A DNA stretch of 64,000 bases from Nocardia vulneris (GTDB lineage: Bacteria; Actinomycetota; Actinomycetes; Mycobacteriales; Mycobacteriaceae). Positions 20,954 to 30,103 of the stretch are shown piece after piece (the first letter of the stretch is position 1; each line of letters opens with the position of its first letter). The translations under genes were made by a program, and so were the position numbers. The DNA is taken from positions 124,001-188,000 of the forward strand of contig NZ_BDCI01000001.1 in the NCBI RefSeq assembly GCF_001613425.1, read 5' to 3'. The notes beneath the pieces were generated by a model that was not told the origin of the DNA, did no database searches, and worked only from the letters and a program-made list of their open reading frames with translations.

Positions 20954-22951
20954 GTGTGTGGTGTGGTCGGATTCATTGACAGCGGATTACGGAAAGACCA
21001 GCGGCTGGACCTGGTGCGGCGGGGGATCCGTGCGATCGCCCATCGCGGTCCGGACGAAGTGGGCCTCTACGACAGCGCCGATTTCACCCTCGGCACCGTC
21101 CGGCTCTCGGTCATCGACCCCAGGCTCGGCCAGCAGCCCATGGTCACGCCGGACCGGCGATACATCGCCGGATTCAACGGCGAGGTGTTCAACTATCTCG
21201 AACTGCGCAGCGAACTGGAGGATTACGGCGTTCGTTTCCGGACGAACTCCGATACCGAGGTGCTGCTGCATTCCTTCGCCTATTGGGGCCTCGACGCGCT
21301 TTCCCGATTGAACGGCCAATACGGCTTCGTGTTCTACGACAAGTGGGAACGGACCTTGATCCTGGGCCGGGACCGCTTCGGTGAGCGTCCGATGTTCTAC
21401 ACCGAGCAGGACGGCACCTTCTATTTCGCGTCCGAGATCAAGGGGCTGTTCGCGTTTCCGCGGGTGCCGCGCGAGCTGGCCGCGGACAAGGTGCGGCGCG
21501 CGATGCGGTACTGGAGCCCGGTCCCGGGGGAGACCTGTTTCACCGGCATCGACGCGATCCCGCCGGGACACATCCTCACCGTCCGGGACGGGCAGGCGGA
21601 GCTGTCGAAGTACTATCACGGCATCGCGCGCCAGGATGCCGTGGCGCCGCCGAAGTCCTTCGAGGAGGCGAAAAGCGGGCTGCGCGAGGTGATCCGGGAC
21701 TCGGTGCGGCTGCGGCTGCGCGGCGACTATCCGCTGGGCACCTACATCAGCGGCGGCATCGACTCGGCCGTCATCTCCACGGTGATGAGCGAACTGATCG
21801 GGGAGCCGCTCACCACCTTCTCCATCGACGCGGCCGACAGTCCGGTGGACGAGTCGCCGTACCAGCAGGCCATGGTGGACCGGCTGGGCAGCAAGCACAC
21901 CCGGATACCGGTGTCGCGCGCACAGGTCCGGGAACGGTTCCCGCATGTCGTGCGGCAGTGCGAGCAACCGTTGCATTTCACCGCGCCGGTGGCCTACGGC
22001 GTGATGGCCGAGCACGTAGGGCTGGCCGGGGTGCGCATCATTCTCGGCGGCGAGGGCGCCGACGAACTGTTCGCCGGTTACGACGTGGCCAAAGAGGCGA
22101 CGATCCTCGAACGGTGTTTGCGCGGTGGGTCTTTCGCGGGCGCGGCGGAGGAACTGGAGCTGGCGCTGAACGATATGCGCTACAGCGATGCCACCAATGC
22201 CGCCGCGATCCTTCGCTTCTACGCCGACCGCGCGGACCGTGACTTCACCCTCGGCGCCCACCTGCGCCGCTTCGAAACCGAACCGGTCGACCAGCTGATC
22301 GCCGCGACCGGGGATGTCTACGACGACCACGCCGTGCTGCTGCGCCGGTTGCGCTCCGAGTTCCCCGACTTCGATCAGCGACCCGCGATCGACCGATCGA
22401 TGCTCGTGGACATGCACACGTTCCTGATCGGCTACGGGATGACCTGCCTGGGCGACCGGGCCGGTACGGGTTACGGCGTCGAGGGCCGCTATCCGTTCAT
22501 GGACTCGCACGTGGTGGAGTACGCGGCGGCGCTGCCGGTCGAGTGGAAACTGAACGGTGCGCGGGCGAAACATATTCTGCGCGAAGCCTATTCCGATCGG
22601 TTGCCGCACGGCATCGTCAATCGGCCGAAGTTCGGGATGCGACTGCCCGGCGCGGAGGCGCTGCTGCCCGACGGCGACGACTGGGTGGCCGCGGTGCTGA
22701 GCCCGGCCACGATCAAGCGGGTCGGATTCCTGGTACCCGAGGCGGTGGACCGGCTCGTCGACCGGGTGACCGGATCGCGGTCGCCCCGGGTGCCGTATCC
22801 GTTCGGCGACGCCTATGTGCACCTGCTCAGCGTGCTGCTGATGGAGGAGTTCCTGATCCACGACTTCCAGGTGCCCGAGGTCGACATCGACCGCATCATG
22901 ATGCGCGACATCGACGGGGACCACGACCCGGTGGGCACGGCCGCGCGCTGA
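20954..22951 (+). CDS. Asparagine synthetase B-like glutamine-dependent amidotransferase
   Basis: 665 aa. The GTG start at 20954 places Cys at residue 2 (MCGVVGF), the glutaminase nucleophile after Met removal. The Ntn domain also has Arg49, AHRGPDE and FNGE. The synthetase domain has the PP-loop SGGIDS (266-271) and GEGADELFAGYD. It activates a carboxylate as acyl-AMP and transfers ammonia, or in secondary metabolism another amine. Length is somewhat above AsnB of E. coli (554 aa), common for actinobacterial homologues in biosynthetic clusters. It is 48 bases after the ligase gene and 23 before the decarboxylase, so it is surely in the same operon. Confidence 0.9.
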   Translation: MCGVVGFIDSGLRKDQRLDLVRRGIRAIAHRGPDEVGLYDSADFTLGTVRLSVIDPRLGQQPMVTPDRRYIAGFNGEVFNYLELRSELEDYGVRFRTNSDTEVLLHSFAYWGLDALSRLNGQYGFVFYDKWERTLILGRDRFGERPMFYTEQDGTFYFASEIKGLFAFPRVPRELAADKVRRAMRYWSPVPGETCFTGIDAIPPGHILTVRDGQAELSKYYHGIARQDAVAPPKSFEEAKSGLREVIRDSVRLRLRGDYPLGTYISGGIDSAVISTVMSELIGEPLTTFSIDAADSPVDESPYQQAMVDRLGSKHTRIPVSRAQVRERFPHVVRQCEQPLHFTAPVAYGVMAEHVGLAGVRIILGGEGADELFAGYDVAKEATILERCLRGGSFAGAAEELELALNDMRYSDATNAAAILRFYADRADRDFTLGAHLRRFETEPVDQLIAATGDVYDDHAVLLRRLRSEFPDFDQRPAIDRSMLVDMHTFLIGYGMTCLGDRAGTGYGVEGRYPFMDSHVVEYAAALPVEWKLNGARAKHILREAYSDRLPHGIVNRPKFGMRLPGAEALLPDGDDWVAAVLSPATIKRVGFLVPEAVDRLVDRVTGSRSPRVPYPFGDAYVHLLSVLLMEEFLIHDFQVPEVDIDRIMMRDIDGDHDPVGTAAR

Positions 22952-22974
22952 CGCCAGCCAAGAGAGGATCCATC

Positions 22975-24372
22975 ATGTCCCATGTCGACCTGGTCGACGA
23001 TGTACGAGAGGTCGGGACGGCGGTCCTGGAAGCCCTTGTCGCGCATGTCGAATCCGTCCGGGCCGGATCGGGTGAGGTCGTCTCGGCGGCCGATATCGAC
23101 ACGGTGTCCAAGCGGCTCGAGCTGCGCCGGTGGGTCGAGGAGGGGGGAATGACCCTGCCCGAACTGCTCTCCTTCGTCACCACCTACAGCGATATCTCGG
23201 CCAGCCATCACCATCCGGGATACATGGGGCACCAGATCGCGCCCTCGGATACCCCGGGGGTGGTCGCCGACCTGCTACAAGCGGTGACCAACAACATTCC
23301 TCTGGTGTACGAGCTGGCACCGGCCGCCGCGGCGGTGGATCGATCGGTGTGCCGCTGGATGCTCGACCACGTCGGCTGGGGCGAGACCGGCCTCGGCGCC
23401 ATCACCAACGGCGGCACGCTGGGCAATCTGACCGCGCTGCTCGCGGCGCGCTCGCATGCCGACGCGACCGCGTGGCAGCGCGGAACGCCGGGCGATCTGG
23501 TCATCATGGCGCCCGCCACGAGTCACTACTCCGTGCGAAAAGCGGCCGCTGTCATGGGGTTGGGGGTGAACGGCGTCTACCCGCTGCGCACCGACGCGCT
23601 GGGCCGCATCGATCCGGCGGGCCTGGCCCCGGCGCTGGCCGACGTGCGGGCCCAGGGCCTGCGGCCCGTCGCGGTGGTGGCCAACGGCTGTGCCACCGGG
23701 ACGGGCCTGTACGACCCGATCGCGGAGGTGGCACAGTTCTGCGAGGCCAACGGACTGTGGCTGCACATGGACGGCGCGCACGGTGCGGCCGCGCTGCTCT
23801 CGCCGCGGCTGCGCGGCCTGCTCGCCGGCCTCGAACGCGCGGACTCCACGGTGTGGGACGGGCACAAGATGCTGCGCACCTCGGCCCTGTGCACCGGGGT
23901 GCTGTTCCGCGAAAAGCGTTATCTCGACACGATGTTCAAACAGGACGCGAGCTATCTCTACCGACCCGAAGCCGAAGACGTCGATCCGGGCCAGTACACC
24001 TTCGAGACCTCCAAGGCGCCGCTCGGTCTGAAGATCCTGCTCACCCTGGCCTATCGCGGTGAGGCGTCGTTGCGCTCCTACGTCGAGCGGCAGTACGGTC
24101 TGGCCACCGAGCTGTGGGAGCTCATTCAGGAACGGTCCGATTTCACAGCGCCGTATCAGCCGCAGAGCAACATCCTCTGCTTCCGCTACGAACCGTGTGG
24201 CGACCGGCAGCTCGAGCTGCGGGCGCGGCTGATCCAGGACGGCCGGTTCTACCTGTCGTCCTTCCAACTGGGCGGTCGTCCGTACCTGCGGGCCTCGCTC
24301 ATGTCCCCGACCACCGACCGGCAGACGCTGCACGAGCTCTTGGAGGTGATCACGAAGGTGGCTGCCGTGTGA
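22975..24372 (+). CDS. PLP-dependent group II amino acid decarboxylase
   Basis: 465 aa. The PLP lysine is Lys298 in VWDGHKML, with His184 (TSHYSVRKA) stacking on the ring and Asp266 in HMDGAH. These are group II features shared by glutamate, diaminobutyrate, cysteine sulfinate and aromatic amino acid decarboxylases. The substrate cannot be assigned. The product would be an amine, a natural nucleophile for the ligase and amidotransferase upstream. The ATG 22975 follows GAGAGGATCC, the same ribosome-site block used by the ligase gene. It is the third gene of the run, 23 bases after the AsnB-like gene. Confidence 0.87.
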   Translation: MSHVDLVDDVREVGTAVLEALVAHVESVRAGSGEVVSAADIDTVSKRLELRRWVEEGGMTLPELLSFVTTYSDISASHHHPGYMGHQIAPSDTPGVVADLLQAVTNNIPLVYELAPAAAAVDRSVCRWMLDHVGWGETGLGAITNGGTLGNLTALLAARSHADATAWQRGTPGDLVIMAPATSHYSVRKAAAVMGLGVNGVYPLRTDALGRIDPAGLAPALADVRAQGLRPVAVVANGCATGTGLYDPIAEVAQFCEANGLWLHMDGAHGAAALLSPRLRGLLAGLERADSTVWDGHKMLRTSALCTGVLFREKRYLDTMFKQDASYLYRPEAEDVDPGQYTFETSKAPLGLKILLTLAYRGEASLRSYVERQYGLATELWELIQERSDFTAPYQPQSNILCFRYEPCGDRQLELRARLIQDGRFYLSSFQLGGRPYLRASLMSPTTDRQTLHELLEVITKVAAV

Positions 24373-24488
24373 TGTTCCGCTGTGGGACATGGCATCTCGT
24401 GCTCCCGGTCTGGCCGAAGTGGCTGTGGCCGCCTCCGGGTTGGCGGACACTGTAGACATGTCGTTCTCGTACGGGAGGGAGACACGTC

Positions 24489-25868
24489 ATGGGTGAGCAG
24501 GGCGCGACCGTGCGGGTCGCGACGGCGCCGCATCGATTGCCGGTGCTGGGGCACCTGCTGTCGCTGCGGCGGGATCCGCTGGGCTTCATGGCGTCGCTGC
24601 CCGCGCACGGTGATCTGGTCCGGATCGGTCTCGGGCCGGTCACCGCCGTGGTCGTGTGCGACCCCGACCTGACCCAGCAGATGCTGCGGCAGGACCGCAT
24701 CTTCGACAAGGGCGGCCCGCAGTTCGACCGCGGCCGGGAACTGGTGGGCCACGGACTGGCCACCTGTCCGTACGCGATGCACCGGCGGCAACGGCGGCTG
24801 TTGCAGCCCGCCTTCCACGCCGATCGGATCACCGGATACGCGCCGATGATGACCTATCAGATCACCGAGATGGTCGATTCCTGGCACGACGGCGAGGTGA
24901 TCGACGTCAAAGCGCAACTGCACACCCTCGCCGCCAAGGTGACCGCGGCGACGCTGTTCGGGCAGGCGATGCCGGAATCGGACCAGCAGCGGCTGTTGCA
25001 CGACGTGGAAGTGGTCTTCGCCGGCGTGATCCGGCAGGCGATGATGCCGGAGTGGGTGCGCCGCTGGCCGGTGCTGGGCAATCGCGCCTGCCTGCGCGCC
25101 GCCGAGGAGGCGCGCGCCATCCTCGGTGAGCTGGTCGCCGCCCGGCGCGCCGAAGGGGTCGACCACGGCGATCTCTGTTCGGCACTGGTCATGGCCCGCG
25201 ACAACGACGGCGGGCAGTTGAGCGACGCCGAGATCGTCGATCAGGTGCTCACCTTCTTCTTCGCGGGCACCGACACCACCGCGACGGCGCTGGCCTGGGC
25301 GTTGATCCAGCTCGACCGGCACCCGGAGGTCGCCGCCCGGCTGCACGCCGAGGTCGACGCCGTCCTGGCGGGGGCCGCCGCGCGGCACGGGGATCTGCCA
25401 CGGCTGCCGTTCACCGGTCAGGTCATCGCCGAAACCCTGCGCTTACGGCCGCCGGCCTGGTTGTCGACCCGCACGGTGACCGAGGACACCGAGCTCGGCG
25501 GTCACCCGCTGCCCGCGGGCAGCACGGTGATCTTCAGCTCGTACCTGATCCAGCACCGCCCCGACCTCTATCCGGACCCCGAGCGATTCGATCCCGATCG
25601 TTTCGATCCGGCTCGGCCCGAGCCGCCGCGCGACGCGCAGTTGGCCTTCGCGGCGGGCGCGCGCAAATGCATCGGGGATCGGTACGCGCTGACCGAGGCC
25701 ACCCTGGCGCTGGCCACCATCGCCACCCGCTGGCGATTGCGCAGCCTGCGCGGCACCGATATCCGGCCGACGCTCGCCGTGGTCCCCGAACCGCGGCGAC
25801 TGCGGATGCGCGCCACCGCTCGCTCGCCGCGCAGCGCGCGCGCCGAGGAACCGGGGCAACTGGTCTGA
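24489..25868 (+). CDS. Cytochrome P450 (pentalenene oxygenase-like)
   Basis: 459 aa. I-helix FFFAGTDTTATALAW, K-helix ETLRLRPP and haem loop FAAGARKCIGD with Cys394. The loop has Ala where most P450s have Gly (FGxGxRxC). The N-terminal HRLPVLGHLLSLRRDPLGF segment resembles bacterial terpene and fatty-acid hydroxylases such as PtlI. GGGAGG lies 9 bases before ATG 24489. The 116-base gap after the decarboxylase may hold its own promoter, but orientation and spacing still fit the same cluster. There is no redox partner gene nearby. Confidence 0.88.
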   Translation: MGEQGATVRVATAPHRLPVLGHLLSLRRDPLGFMASLPAHGDLVRIGLGPVTAVVVCDPDLTQQMLRQDRIFDKGGPQFDRGRELVGHGLATCPYAMHRRQRRLLQPAFHADRITGYAPMMTYQITEMVDSWHDGEVIDVKAQLHTLAAKVTAATLFGQAMPESDQQRLLHDVEVVFAGVIRQAMMPEWVRRWPVLGNRACLRAAEEARAILGELVAARRAEGVDHGDLCSALVMARDNDGGQLSDAEIVDQVLTFFFAGTDTTATALAWALIQLDRHPEVAARLHAEVDAVLAGAAARHGDLPRLPFTGQVIAETLRLRPPAWLSTRTVTEDTELGGHPLPAGSTVIFSSYLIQHRPDLYPDPERFDPDRFDPARPEPPRDAQLAFAAGARKCIGDRYALTEATLALATIATRWRLRSLRGTDIRPTLAVVPEPRRLRMRATARSPRSARAEEPGQLV

Positions 25869-25910
25869 GGGTCGGGAACCGCTGCGTCAGTGTCTGATTC
25901 GCGCGACGCG

Positions 25911-26516
25911 TCACCGGAACAGGCGCGGGAGGTACTGCACCATGAGGGTGGACCAGGTGAGATGGGTGAGCACGGGCGCCTGGATGCCGCCGGTGGCGCG
26001 GCGTTGCAGACCGAACAGCGTGCCCATCAGGACCGAGGCCAGCACCAGGGCCGGATTGCGGGTGGCGGCGGTGGTGCAGGCGTAGACGCCGGTGGAGACG
26101 AGGACGGGATGGCGCCCGGCGACGGAGTAGACGGCACCGCGGAAGAAGATCTCCTCGGCGGCGCCGTTGGCCAGCGTGATCAGCAGCACCCGCGGCGTGG
26201 GCCCGCGTTCGGCGTAGCGCAGCACGCCGGTGATCGCCTTGCGCAGGAAGGGAATTCGCCGGGCGACCAAGCCGCAGCCGTAGAAGACGGCGAACGTGGC
26301 GGCCCCGAGCGCGATGGGGACGAGTACGGGCGCGGGCGGCTCGCCTTCGCGTGGTGGGCGACCGCCCAGTGTCCAGGTCGCCGCGGTGGCGAGGGTGAGC
26401 CGGTAGAACCGCGCGGAATCGGGCTCGGCGGCGAACGAGGCGCCGAGCAGGCCGGTGCCCGCGAGGGCGACGACCGCGACCCGGCGACGGCGGGCGAGCA
26501 GACCGGCGGAACTCAT
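25911..26516 (-). CDS. CPBP-family intramembrane metalloprotease
   Basis: 201 aa integral membrane protein with several hydrophobic helices. It has the CPBP (Abi/CAAX protease-like) motifs: EEIFFRG (EExxxR) in the sequence NGAAEEIFFRGAVY, and THLTW (HxxxW type) near the C-terminus. Members process prenylated peptides or take part in bacteriocin self-immunity; the bacterial substrate is usually unknown. The ATG at 26516 overlaps the stop of the upstream epimerase-like gene in an ATGA junction, so the two are translationally coupled. Confidence 0.82.
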   Translation of the reverse strand: MSSAGLLARRRRVAVVALAGTGLLGASFAAEPDSARFYRLTLATAATWTLGGRPPREGEPPAPVLVPIALGAATFAVFYGCGLVARRIPFLRKAITGVLRYAERGPTPRVLLITLANGAAEEIFFRGAVYSVAGRHPVLVSTGVYACTTAATRNPALVLASVLMGTLFGLQRRATGGIQAPVLTHLTWSTLMVQYLPRLFR

Positions 26517-27409
26517 GCGGCGCGTGCCGCTTTCGCGCGTTCCCCGAGCGCGCGCAGGACGGCGGCGTCGTAGTCGAGCGGGTCGAACGGCACCAGTGCG
26601 CGAATGCTGTTGTCCCGCACCACCACCTCGTTGGTCATCGAGTCGACCAGGGCGCGGCCCGTGGTGGTGTCGACATCGGTGACCAGCGACAGCCACAGCG
26701 AGGACATCCGCGGCGAGAGCAGCGGCACCGGCACCACGAGCAGGGGCCGGCCTTCGATCTTGGCGACCCGGCGCAGCATGTCGAGATATTCGAGGACGTC
26801 GGGGCCGCCGATATCGAAGGTGCGTCCGGTCGTCTCGGGGTTGTCCAAGACCCCGACCAGGTAGCGCACCACGTCGTCGACGGCGATCGGCTGCGTCCGG
26901 GTGCGTACCCAGCGCGGCGTGACCATCGCGGGCAGGTGCTCGACCAGTTGCCGGGTGATCTCCCAGGAGATACCGCCGTGTCCGACAATGATTCCCGCGC
27001 GCAGCGTGGTCACCGGCACGCCCGCCGCGCCGAGCAGTCCCTCGACCTCGCGGCGGCTGCGCAGATGCGCGGACAAGTCGTCGGTATCGTCGCCGAGGCC
27101 GCCGAGATAGATGATCCGGCGCACCCCGGCGTCGGCGGCGGCGCGACCGAAGTTGCGGGCGGCCGCGGCATCGCGGCGGCGGAAGTCGGCTTCGGCCAGC
27201 GAGTGGACCAGGTAGTACGCGGCGTCACAGTCGCGCAGCGCCGCGCGTAAGGAATCGGGGTCGGCGACATCGCCGCCGATCGGTGTGCCGCTGCCGCGGT
27301 AGGACTCCGGATGCCGGGTCATGGCGCGGACGGACCGTCCGGTCGCCGCCAGTTCGGGGCACAGTCGCTGCCCGACGAAGCCGGTCGATCCGGCGACGAG
27401 CACGGTCAT
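26513..27409 (-). CDS. NmrA/atypical SDR NAD(P)-binding protein
   Basis: 298 aa. The N-terminal Rossmann motif is VLVAGSTGFVGQRL, then DVADPDSL, AAYYLVHSL and IIYLGGLGDD. The typical YxxxK is not present at the expected place (HLRSRREVEGLL). This matches the atypical SDR group of putative NADH-binding or sugar-epimerase-like proteins often annotated as NmrA-like. Start ATG 27409 is where homology begins. The role is unknown; the coupling to a CPBP protease suggests a membrane-related function, but that is weak. Confidence 0.8.
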   Translation of the reverse strand: MTVLVAGSTGFVGQRLCPELAATGRSVRAMTRHPESYRGSGTPIGGDVADPDSLRAALRDCDAAYYLVHSLAEADFRRRDAAAARNFGRAAADAGVRRIIYLGGLGDDTDDLSAHLRSRREVEGLLGAAGVPVTTLRAGIIVGHGGISWEITRQLVEHLPAMVTPRWVRTRTQPIAVDDVVRYLVGVLDNPETTGRTFDIGGPDVLEYLDMLRRVAKIEGRPLLVVPVPLLSPRMSSLWLSLVTDVDTTTGRALVDSMTNEVVVRDNSIRALVPFDPLDYDAAVLRALGERAKAARAA

Positions 27410-27602
27410 GGGCGCATCCTCTCCGTCGCGGTGGGTGGTGCCGGGGTGGTGAGCCGTTCCCCGCCAGGCTACTCGAGCCCGTGGGATCCTCGGCGCCACG
27501 GACGATATCGAGGTCGTCAGGTGCGCACCCGGGTGCGGGCCGCGCTGATCGCGGAACGCGCGGGCCTCGTGCCCGTGGACCTGAGCCGGTGGCGCACGAC
27601 AA

Positions 27603-27634
27603 CGCCCGCCACCGATCGTATTCGGTAGCGGGCG
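27603..27634 (-). terminator. Hairpin terminator after the membrane protein gene
   Basis: CGCCCGC pairs with GCGGGCG, and inside it ACCGA pairs with TCGGT, with one mismatch and a 6-base loop. It lies 15 bases past the stop of the minus-strand gene 27650-28252. On that strand it is followed by TTGTCG, so it has only a weak U-tract, as is usual in actinomycetes. The remainder of the 240-base gap (27410-27649) shows no gene I can support. Confidence 0.6.
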
Positions 27635-27649
27635 AGCGGCTTTCGTCGT

Positions 27650-28252
27650 TCAGCGCAGGCCGAGGCGGCGGTACTCGAGGAGAGTGGCCACCGCGTAACC
27701 GCCGCCCCCGGCGAGCGCGAGGATGGCGAAGAAGCCCGGCATGCCGACGAAGAGCGCGGCGGTCGAGACCAGGGCGAGCCAGGCGCCGAGGCCGTAGTGC
27801 AGCACGTTGCGGCGTGCGGCGCCCTCGCCGAGGTACAGCAGGCCGACGACGAGCCCGGAACCGGCCGGCCACAGGACCGATTGCAGCTCGGGCAGGCCCG
27901 CGGTGGTGGTGAGACCGGTGATGGCCACGAACAAGGCCCCGAAGCCCACCGCCCAGGACAGTCCGAGGAGTTGTCCGGTCAGTACGTCGGGTTTGGCGGC
28001 GCCCCGCTGGGCGCGTAGCGCGGCACGGGTGGCGCAGACGGTGCCGACCGCGAAACCCATGCCCAACAGGGCGAGTGGCAGCCAAGCGGGCAGGGCCAGC
28101 AGCGGGTCGTCGCCCCGGGAGAGCGCGGCGGCACCGTGTCCCAGGATGTAGGCGAGTCCGAAACTGACGTAGGTGGACCGATTGTCGACGTCGCCGCTGC
28201 GGGAGAGGGCGGGCGCGGGGACGAGCGGGGCGGCGAGTTGTGCGGTGGTCAT
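27650..28252 (-). CDS. Multi-pass membrane protein of unknown function
   Basis: 200 aa with about six hydrophobic segments after a cytoplasmic N-terminus of about 25 residues. There are no enzyme motifs I recognise. It is rich in Ala, Leu and Gly and ends in EYRRLGLR. It sits 54 bases downstream of the oxidoreductase gene on the same strand, so it may share that TetR-controlled transcript. A related role in sensing or exporting a toxic compound is possible but unsupported. Confidence 0.7.
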   Translation of the reverse strand: MTTAQLAAPLVPAPALSRSGDVDNRSTYVSFGLAYILGHGAAALSRGDDPLLALPAWLPLALLGMGFAVGTVCATRAALRAQRGAAKPDVLTGQLLGLSWAVGFGALFVAITGLTTTAGLPELQSVLWPAGSGLVVGLLYLGEGAARRNVLHYGLGAWLALVSTAALFVGMPGFFAILALAGGGGYAVATLLEYRRLGLR

Positions 28253-28306
28253 GACAGGAGCCTCCGAGATAAGGGTGTGGAACGGGGTAGGAGAGCAGTG
28301 CGGTGG

Positions 28307-29353
28307 TCAGCGGTGCGCATCCGGCACGATGACGACTTTGCCTGCGACGGTGTGTGATTCGGCGAGGGTCAGCGCCGCGGCCGCCTCGGACAGCGGGAAC
28401 TCCGCGGCGATCTGCGGGGTCAGCGCGCCTTCGGCCAGCAGGCGGAACACCTGGGTGAGGTCCTCGCGCAGTTGCCTGCGGAAGATGTCGAGGCGACGCT
28501 GGCCCGCCCAGAGGTTGTAGAAGCGCGCGCTCTTGCCGTTGGGCAACAGGTTCCACAGCAGTATCCGCGGAAACAGCTTCAGCACAGGCAGTTTCGGGTT
28601 CCCGCCGTCGTTCTTCGTCGCCGCGGTGCCGTAGGAGACGAGCGTGCCGCCGCGGCGCAGCAGCCGCCACGAATCGACCACGGTGGCCCCGCCGACGTGA
28701 TCGAAGACCGCGTCGACGCCGTCCGGCGCCCTCTCCCTGATCCGGCGGTACATGTCCGGGTCGCGGTAGTCGACCGGGTGCACGCCCTGCTCGCGCAGCG
28801 CGGCGTGGTGGCGCGGGGCGGCGGTGCCGATCACGGTGATCCCGGCCTGCCGGGCCAACTGCACGAGCGTGGAGCCGACGCCGCCGTTCGCGCCGAGCAC
28901 GACAATCGTTGCGCCGGTGCGGACCTGGGCGGTCCGGTGCAGCAGCTGCCAGGCCGTCAGTCCGTTGACGACCACCGTTTCGGCGGCGGCCGGGGTCACC
29001 CCGTCCGGCACGGGGACCAGATCCGCGGCGTCCAGGACGAGGGCGCTCGACCAGGCGCCGACCTTGGTGACGGCGGCGAAGCGGCAGCCGATCAAGCCGG
29101 TGTCGACACCCGGGCCGGTCGCGGTGACCGTGCCGACCACGTCGTAGCCCGGCACGAAGGGGAACGGCGGTTGGTCGAAGTACTTGCCGCGGCGCATCTG
29201 CTGTTCGGCGAACGAGACGCCGGTCGCCTCCATGCCCAGGACGACCTGACCGGCGGCGGGCGTCGGCAGATCGCGCGTGGTGACCTGCAGGCCATCGGGC
29301 TCGACCCTGTCCGGCAGGACGATCGCCGTGATGGTGGCGGTGCTGTTGTTCAT
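28307..29353 (-). CDS. Zinc-independent quinone oxidoreductase (MDR family)
   Basis: 348 aa. GroES-like N-terminal domain, then the NADPH-binding motif VLGANGGVGSTLVQLA. The Cys and His residues of zinc ADHs are absent, which places it with NADPH:quinone reductases and enoyl reductases. ATG 29353 is preferred because homology begins there. The 28-bp TetR-type operator lies 27 bases upstream, overlapping the expected promoter. It is divergent from the first TetR gene, the usual arrangement for a repressor and its target, probably for detoxification of an electrophile. Confidence 0.85.
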   Translation of the reverse strand: MNNSTATITAIVLPDRVEPDGLQVTTRDLPTPAAGQVVLGMEATGVSFAEQQMRRGKYFDQPPFPFVPGYDVVGTVTATGPGVDTGLIGCRFAAVTKVGAWSSALVLDAADLVPVPDGVTPAAAETVVVNGLTAWQLLHRTAQVRTGATIVVLGANGGVGSTLVQLARQAGITVIGTAAPRHHAALREQGVHPVDYRDPDMYRRIRERAPDGVDAVFDHVGGATVVDSWRLLRRGGTLVSYGTAATKNDGGNPKLPVLKLFPRILLWNLLPNGKSARFYNLWAGQRRLDIFRRQLREDLTQVFRLLAEGALTPQIAAEFPLSEAAAALTLAESHTVAGKVVIVPDAHR

Positions 29354-29379
29354 GGTGTGTCCGATCCGATCCGGTTGAG

Positions 29380-29407
29380 CTAACGGACGTAAGGCTACGG
29401 GTGTTAG
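29380..29407. promoter_or_regulatory. 28-bp palindromic TetR operator, copy 1 (plus half-site at 29425-29438)
   Basis: Outer arms CTAAC and GTTAG, inner arms GTA and TAC around AGGC: a symmetric 28-bp dyad between the divergent oxidoreductase and TetR genes. A half-site CTAAC-N4-GTAAG follows at 29425-29438. A nearly identical pair occurs at 37587-37614 and 37632-37645, upstream of the paralogous TetR gene. In both loci the dyad ends 55 bases before the TetR ATG. Confidence 0.75.
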
Positions 29408-29461
29408 TCGAGTTTGCGCAAGGGCTAACAGCTGTAAGTTTTGGTCTGTAAGGTTTTGGTC

Positions 29462-30103
29462 ATGAACGAGAACGAGCGGGCGACGCACACCCGCGTGCGC
29501 AATCCGCGGGGCGCGGGCGCGCGGCTGCGGGACGAGATCGTGGCGGCGGCCGTCGCGCTGCTCGACGAAACCGGCGACGGCAGTGCCCTGACGCTGCGGT
29601 CGGTGGCGCGGCGGGCCGGGATCGCGGCGCCCTCGATCTATCGGCATTTTCCGCACCGATCGGCGATCATGCCCGCGGTCGTGCACGACGCCTTCGCGCA
29701 GTTGGACGCGCAGTTACGGGCGGCCGAGCGGGCCGCGGGGGACTCGCCCCGGGATCGTTTGGCCGCAGTGTGTTTCGGCTATCTGGAGTTCGCCCGTGCG
29801 CGTCCGGGGCGCTACCGCACCATGTTCGGCGGCGGCTGGGTGCCCGACCGCGACGACGGCGCTGTTTCCGAGGGCGACATGGCGGTCCTGGGGCAGTCGA
29901 GCCTGCGACTGCTCGCGGCTGCCCTCGCCGATTGTGTTGCCGCGGGCCAGGCTCGGAGCGCGGACCCGGCCGTGGATGCGGTAGCGCTGTGGCTCGGGCT
30001 GCACGGCCTCGCGCATCAGCGTGCGGTCGCGCCGTCGTTCCCCTGGCCCGCCGAGATCGTCGAACGCCTCGTCAGCACCCTCGCGCACCTGACCGCTCCG
30101 TGA
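29462..30103 (+). CDS. TetR-family transcriptional repressor (paralogue 1)
   Basis: 213 aa. N-terminal helix-turn-helix (about 25-70) with TLRSVARRAGIAAPSIYRHFPHRSAI, and a C-terminal ligand domain of the TetR_C_33-like type (RYRTMFGG, WLGLHGLAHQR). ATG 29462 is chosen because the same start aligns with its paralogue at 37669: both proteins are 213 aa and nearly co-linear throughout. It probably represses itself and the divergent oxidoreductase through the palindrome between them. The ligand is unknown. Confidence 0.9.
   Translation: MNENERATHTRVRNPRGAGARLRDEIVAAAVALLDETGDGSALTLRSVARRAGIAAPSIYRHFPHRSAIMPAVVHDAFAQLDAQLRAAERAAGDSPRDRLAAVCFGYLEFARARPGRYRTMFGGGWVPDRDDGAVSEGDMAVLGQSSLRLLAAALADCVAAGQARSADPAVDAVALWLGLHGLAHQRAVAPSFPWPAEIVERLVSTLAHLTAP

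Noticed and set aside
20987..22924. 645-codon antisense frame across the AsnB-like gene
   Set aside because: Antisense shadow; the plus-strand frame has all AsnB motifs.
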